Positions 58,593-64,000 of a DNA stretch of 64,000 nucleotides are shown piece after piece; position 1 is the stretch's first letter; every line of letters starts with the position of its first letter. The translations under genes and the position numbers were made by a program. Below the pieces are notes generated by a model. It searched no databases and was not told the origin of the DNA. It was given only the letters and a program-made list of their open reading frames with translations. The DNA is from Amaurobius ferox (taxonomy: Eukaryota; Arthropoda; Arachnida; Araneae; Amaurobiidae). The stretch spans positions 54,668,236 through 54,732,235 of the forward strand of contig OX578137.1 of the NCBI GenBank assembly GCA_951213105.1, written 5' to 3'.

Positions 58593-59838
58593 TGTGGCGC
58601 ACATTTATAAAAATAACTTAAAGTACTACCTTATTGATTACTGCGTTGATTACAATTAATACCGCACCTTGAGAATCAAATATTAAAGTTTATTTATTCT
58701 TAGTTGTGTTGATTATTTAATAATACCACTTTAATCATCATACAAGAAATATGCAAAAACATAATATTAAAGTGATTTATGTGAACATGGCTGTAAAATA
58801 CCGTACTTAGTGAGACTCATTAAATTATGCGTTGCGCCGCTGATAACCCTCCAATTTTATCTTTAGCGCGAGTCCTGTAAAAGGATATTAATTAACATAC
58901 TGCTATATTAATTGCACCATTTCAACTTTAGCAATAAATCATTTATTAACAACATTGATCACTTAATTACTCAATTACAGCAATTATTTCTCTTATTCGC
59001 GCCGGAGAGAGACAATGTGAGACCATTAGTTAAAACATGTATTTTTCATTACTTATTCATCATGTATTTTACATTAGTTAAAATGCGTAAAATGTTCCCA
59101 TCAACAATATTTAATGGGAACATACCTGCTCTTTTGGCTTTGGCCATAAACCACAATTCCTGCATCAACATATCGTCCTGGCCGTAACTGTACTTGCTGG
59201 CTCCAACTCGTATTACTAATTGGACTGCAATTGATCTAGCCATTCTTTTGACATCTCTACGGAACACTCTACAACACTTGCGTAACACTTCTCTACTGTG
59301 CGGTCTCAGAAAATACTCGGGAATCGTCGTGGCATTCTACCCTCTTGCTTCGGACTTCACAAACTACTTCATCACTTGTTTCATAATTACTGACTCAACT
59401 GATTATTATCGTAGAAGTTGTGTAATATCATCTCGTGGTTTCCGCCTCTTTTGCCTGAGGTCTGACACACCTCTTTGGTTCGCTCCCGGCCACTCAAGTT
59501 GCTTCTCATGCCATAGGGCGAGTCGAGTGGTCTGGGTTTTCGACATCTCTTTGGTTCTTATTTGCAGCCTTCAGAATGAAGCTATACGAATCATCTCAAT
59601 TGGTAAACCTTTTACCCAATGTCTTTCCTTCACCTTATCCTTAGAGTCCTTCGACCCACCTGTCTTGACGCCTCTAAATTTGTGGTTTCTGCTAACCTTT
59701 GGGTCAGCGTGTTGTAAAAACTACCGTCATTGATACTGAAGGTATTGTCTGACGTTTCAGACACAATAAATAACGTGCATATATATATATAAAGCTGTTT
59801 CACAATAAACTGGTGTGGGATCGATTTCTGGTCTCACA
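58593..59838. mobile_element. solo LTR-like insertion, 1246 bp
   Basis: Begins TGTGGCGCACATTTAT, ends GGTCTCACA, with the 5-bp duplication CTTGT on both sides (58588-58592 and 59839-59843). Copy 1 has the empty site (ATCCATGTACTTAGATAATG at about 10810). TG...CA ends plus 5-bp duplication is the classic LTR-retrotransposon signature. On the plus strand AATAAA occurs twice near the 3' end (about 59765 and 59803). Interior is less AT-rich than surroundings. It contains a 179-codon plus-strand frame (59194-59733) and a 79-codon minus frame without recognised motifs. No internal gag-pol, so probably a solo LTR; orientation unresolved. Confidence 0.82.
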
Positions 59839-60419
59839 CTTGTAACTAATAAAGTTATAATTTTAATCGCAAAACTTTCGGTAAATAAATTTAAAACCTT
59901 CACCCTCCGTTCCAACACGGGGAAACGAATTAATACGTGCTTCAGTTTAACTACGGTCACGGATTTTATTTAAGTATAGTTTCCTTAATTTGTGGCAAGT
60001 CACGTAAACTCAACTCTCATTTTTGATTATGCAGCAACTTGTTATCAATAAATACATATTTTCGAAGCATATTTATTTCAATATACAATAATTAATAGCA
60101 TAATAGGCATCCATATATTGTATAAAATTTTATATTCAAAATATATATTCAAAATTTCATGCACAATGAATGTTATTAAAAATATCTAAACCAAGAATCT
60201 CCATTCGACAACTTCTTTTACTCCATATTATTCAAGATGCCATGTACCATATTAAGCAGGACTTAGATTTGTATCACCTGCAACATACTAGAAAATATAA
60301 TACAAAAGTTGCTTATAACCCACAAAGCAAGAAAAATCCATATAGAATAATGACCTAAATATTTACATTAATAGTAATTCCCCCAATACGCATTGTATAT
60401 GGTAAAGCAGGTATTGCAA

Positions 60420-61235
60420 TGGGAACTAAAATTCAAATTAGAGTTTTCAAAGGAAAATCATGTTTTAAGTACTGCTGAACTTTAATCTAAAGTTATTGAT
60501 GGGAAGTGTGTATGTGAGAGGGAGTCTCTGTTCGCGATATTTCACGAACGAATGCAGTGTTTCGAAATTAATTTGATACGATTATTACAATCAGTGAGGA
60601 TCTAGCAGCCGAATGTTCCAATAATCCCTAAATATGTTAATAGTATTTAGGAAATTAAAAAAAAATATCAGAAATTTCAATAAAGGTAAATACTTAACCA
60701 TTTTCAACTTGTTTTTTGTTAGAAAACGAATGATACCACCTCTCGAACGCTAATATGAAATATGGTTAACATATTTTACGTTTTTCAAAAATTTCCAGAT
60801 GAAAAACCCATACAATTGAAAAAGAAAACAGTAAATATAGTCAAATATGTTCACATTTCACTTTAAATTTTATGTAACAAATCTTATACCATCATTCTTG
60901 TGAATCTAGTGCCTTCTGCTCATGAGAACTGAAATTGTATGCGACAATTTTGTATTTTGACACCAAATAAATCGCTAATAGCCATTTATATCATAAGATG
61001 TTACATAGAATATACGTAACCGCAAATTTCCTTCTGAGGAGGATGCTACACACAAGTCTGATTAAGTCAACATGTATCGACCCAAAATTCTCCAATGTGT
61101 CCAATTTCAATTTATGTTGTATTACTTTACTGCCAAAATCGTTGTGACGTGGACCCTGTACACCGTTAATTCGATGTGAGGGAAATAAAGGGAGTGCATT
61201 TTTTTAGGAAAAATCCTGCGCTGCCTACCTCAGAT
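60420..61235 (+). mobile_element. family B element, diverged
   Basis: AAATTAGAGTTTTCAAAGG, a GTGTGTATGTGAGAG microsatellite remnant, ACGAACGAATGCAGTGTTTCG, and TCCTGCGCTGCCTACCTCAG then ATGTTTTTT at the end match family B order. Strongly diverged; an ancestral insertion whose relic in copy 1 is 11395-11480. Confidence 0.55.
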
Positions 61236-63185
61236 GTTTTTTATTCCAGTGCAAAAATAAATAAGAAAAAAAACGTCCTGCATGAAACAAATAAAAAAGA
61301 ATCTAAAAATTACACTTTAATCTACTGACTGTTGCTATGTGAACAGAAATTATTTTTTTACCAACCAACACACGATCCATAAAACAAAACAGAGAATAAA
61401 CAAGAAATACAATTTAATTTTTTCACATTCCGTAGCAAACTAAAAATTCACTAAAACATGCCGTATAAAAAAAAAAAACCTGAAAATAAAATTTTACTTT
61501 TAAGAGTTCTTGTACCAAGCTGGAAGCCTTTGCACTGTTAATACAAAAAATATCCTCTGTAGAAGAAAACAGAAGACATAAAAAAGTAACTTACATTTTC
61601 TGGCAGTTACTGATCGAAACTGAAACTTTGGATTTTACTAATACAATTTTTGATTAAATATTTTTAATTTGACTGGAAGTTTGTATTTTGTCAGTAAAAG
61701 ATTGTAATGGTATGTATAAAAACCACAAGTACCACCCCTCCCCCTCCTTATTTTATCTGCCATGCATCTGCCTTTTAGGAAAAATAAGGATTTCGGTGAA
61801 ATTTATCCAAAATTGCACATTTCATTCAAAATATGAAGCTATGCAAAATAATGACTCAAAAATAACATAAAAATCAAACTGAAAATGACCAAAATACTAA
61901 AAAGTATGTATCCCGTAATAATCAAGAAAACGTGAAAGAAAATTCATTTCCAAAGCGTATTTATGTAATCTTATTTTTTCTATGGAACACATTTATATAC
62001 ACTTGACCAACGGTCAAGTATTGTCACAAAAATGCAAAATCATACAAATCTTAACACCAGTAATTATCAAAATAAAAAATTATACATTTTATCAGATTTG
62101 GTTTGCAACTAATTATTTTAAAATGCTTTAAAAATGCTAATTTTCTGTAATTTGGCAACAGATCTTTTACGTTATATTAAATTAGCTTTCATTGACTACT
62201 ATGTTTTATTTTAATAATCATATAAATACATAGCTTAGTTCAATGTACACTTATATATATTTACTATCTTACATAATTCAATAATTTGTCTTTCTGTGTG
62301 TTCGTATATATATATATGTATGTGTGTGTCGATTATATTTTAATATATAGCGATTATATAGCGAAGCATTTAGGCTTCGGTCTGCCGCGTAATTCATCAC
62401 TGGGTTAACTGCGAGATGATTTAAAAATTCAAATTTGCTCACAGTCATTTTATATTGAGCCACCATTTGCTTGATTTTCACACTAATTGATTTCTTGGAA
62501 ATCGCAGTATTATCACAGAGTTTATATCTTGACATCGTCGTAAAAATAAAAAAAAAACTCTGCGAAAGCTACGAAAATCTTAAATTTCGAATAATTCAAA
62601 CTTTAATCATGTGGATTGCTAAACATTTTATTTAATTCTTAATTTTACATAATATATTCAACAAGATTCCATGACGGTATGTGCATTAGTTCTTGAGTTT
62701 TTGTATCCTTGACTCACATACACCCATAAACAGACGAATATAAACGATTCCAAAAGTACTCAAAATGTTTTCAAGCGGTTTAAATGCATATACAGTAGAA
62801 CTCCGTTAATGACGTCCTCGCTGTAAAATTACCACGACATAATTAAGTTAAATTCTAATTAGTTATCCATTTTGAGAATTTTTATCAATTAGCAAAATGT
62901 TTCTTTTTTCCTACCAACACCATTTTCTATCATTTCTATCTGTTTAAAAAACCAGCAAGGTCTGTTGTATCAGCAGACCATGTTGCTCTAATTGTAATGC
63001 ACGCTACCCTTATAACTCTACCCAGGACGACGGGTAAGTCAAAAATAAAAGCTTGTAGTTATTGCATACATTCTCTAAATATTCTCTAATACTGTGGTGT
63101 AAAAATAATGAAAAGATCAAAATGAGCGGTCCCATACCAGTGTACGAATTCTGAATTTTTTTTCAGTTTAGAAATATTCTCATGC
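61236..63185. other. ~2 kb present in copy 2 but absent from copy 1
   Basis: AT-rich; poly-A runs near 61467; a TA/TG microsatellite near 62305-62330. CAGTAGAACTCCGTTAATGA near 62792 resembles the end of a pogo/Tigger-like element, but I find no partner end. The minus-strand 85-codon frame 62278-62535 has no recognised motif. Absence from copy 1 is best explained by a deletion there starting inside the B remnant. Confidence 0.4.
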
Positions 63186-64000
63186 AATCAAGAAAATTCT
63201 TGTGTATAACAAACATTTCATACCATCTGGAAAAAGGATTGACGGGACATTTAGATAGTTAGCTTAGGAATACAGCGCAAGTGATACTATAAGCGAATAT
63301 CAGGATCCAATCACTGGAATCCAAGGTCAAAAATTGAGTATGTGAAAACGTGAAGAAAGGCAGTCGAGATATACATTGAATATACTTATAATATACTTAT
63401 AATATAGATTTTGGAAAGCCGAGATCAGCGAGGCCTTGCTGCATGAAGTTGCATACTCAAGAATTTTCTTGACTGGTCCGTTATTGAATTGAAAAGGAAA
63501 TGGCCTGGACTCCGTTCAATAATTTTTAAATCTATCAAGTATTCGGTGTCTAGGAAAATTCCTTAGCTGAGCACAATCTTCGGAATTCGTTGTTGTTCGT
63601 TAAATGTTCAGAATTTGTACATTGGGTTGGAGACCCCCCCCCCCTACTTTTATCACTTTTTATTTTGCAAACATGTGCATCCACGAGCTTCTATTTTTGA
63701 GCAACTCGCAGTTCTGGGTCGAGTTCTGTAAGGGTAGCAAAATAGCATATGGTCTACTAGGAATTCTATCGAACATACAGGTGTTTTAAATTCTTGCAAG
63801 CGTAGAATAAATAGTGTTGAAAGAAAATGGTGTTTGTAGTAAAAAGAAAAATATTGCAAATAAAAAAAAATTCTTACACTGACAAAATATTTAGAATTTA
63901 GCAGACAATTATGCCGTGACAATTTAATTTACAATTTGTATCAATTTATTTTACAATTTATTTTACAATTTATAAAATCCATTGCGATTTATATCCAGTG

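Larger units (their letters stand above)
50480..64000 (+). repeat. segmental duplication, copy 2 (continues past the window)
   Basis: Colinear with 2179-12382. It still matches at the last base (TTGCGATTTATATCCAGTG versus TTGCGATATATATCTAGTG at 12359-12377), so the duplication extends beyond the window. Longer than copy 1 because of a PLE, a local tandem duplication, a solo LTR, a fuller family B copy and ~2 kb at 61.2-63.2 kb that copy 1 lacks. It lacks the inserted elements at 3.0, 4.0, 6.5 and 9.9 kb of copy 1. Confidence 0.85.

Noticed and set aside
59194..59733. 179-codon frame as a host gene
   Set aside because: Lies entirely inside the solo-LTR-like insertion, has no recognised domain, and a shorter frame overlaps it on the other strand.
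62785..62830. Pogo/Tigger terminal repeat CAGTAGAACTCCGTTAA
   Set aside because: No partner end or transposase nearby; could be a solo end or chance.

Overview
This window is AT-rich, gene-poor DNA from an animal nuclear genome, most likely an arthropod. A chelicerate such as a spider would fit, but nothing here fixes the taxon. The evidence is the element mix: Tc1-like, mariner-like and Tigger/pogo-like DNA transposons, Penelope-like retroelements (PLEs), a copia reverse-transcriptase relic, a tRNA-derived SINE with perfect A and B boxes, long TA arrays, and no prokaryotic gene organisation. I find no complete host gene. The only host-gene candidate is a short possible terminal exon at the left edge (167-316).

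Layout. 0.5-2.2 kb holds one partial and two full tandem units of a ~0.7 kb interspersed element (family A). 2.2-12.4 kb is copy 1 of a long, diverged direct segmental duplication; copy 2 runs from 50.5 kb past the right end. Comparing the copies reveals occupied and empty sites for several elements: a Penelope-derived mini-element with tandem hammerhead-like cores (4.0-4.3 kb), family A/B elements (3.0, 6.5 and 9.9 kb), a rearranged PLE (52.8-56 kb) and a 1,246 bp solo-LTR-like insertion (58.6-59.8 kb). 12.4-16.1 kb is mostly unannotatable with one family B copy. 16.2-18.3 kb is a run of TA arrays, with a Tc1-like element inserted inside one. 19.7-31.8 kb holds three copies of one SINE, a mariner-like element with ~155 bp inverted ends, an internally deleted Tc1-like element and long blank stretches.

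32-41.6 kb is a decayed array of related blocks, apparently 1.1-1.5 kb apart. It is split by a ~1.9 kb palindromic retroelement (36.1-38.0 kb) carrying the longest intact frame of the window, a 267-codon reverse transcriptase. 42.7-46.9 kb has minisatellites and a dead Tigger-like element. 46.9-49.3 kb is a nested inverted structure built from family B sequence plus tandem hairpin units.

The genes do not form a pathway; they are copies and relics of selfish elements. The most notable items are (1) family A/B, whose structure resembles non-autonomous Helentron (DINE-1-like) elements; (2) the palindromic reverse-transcriptase element; and (3) the small element with tandem hammerhead-like motifs. 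All coordinates of repeats and all homology calls were made by eye.
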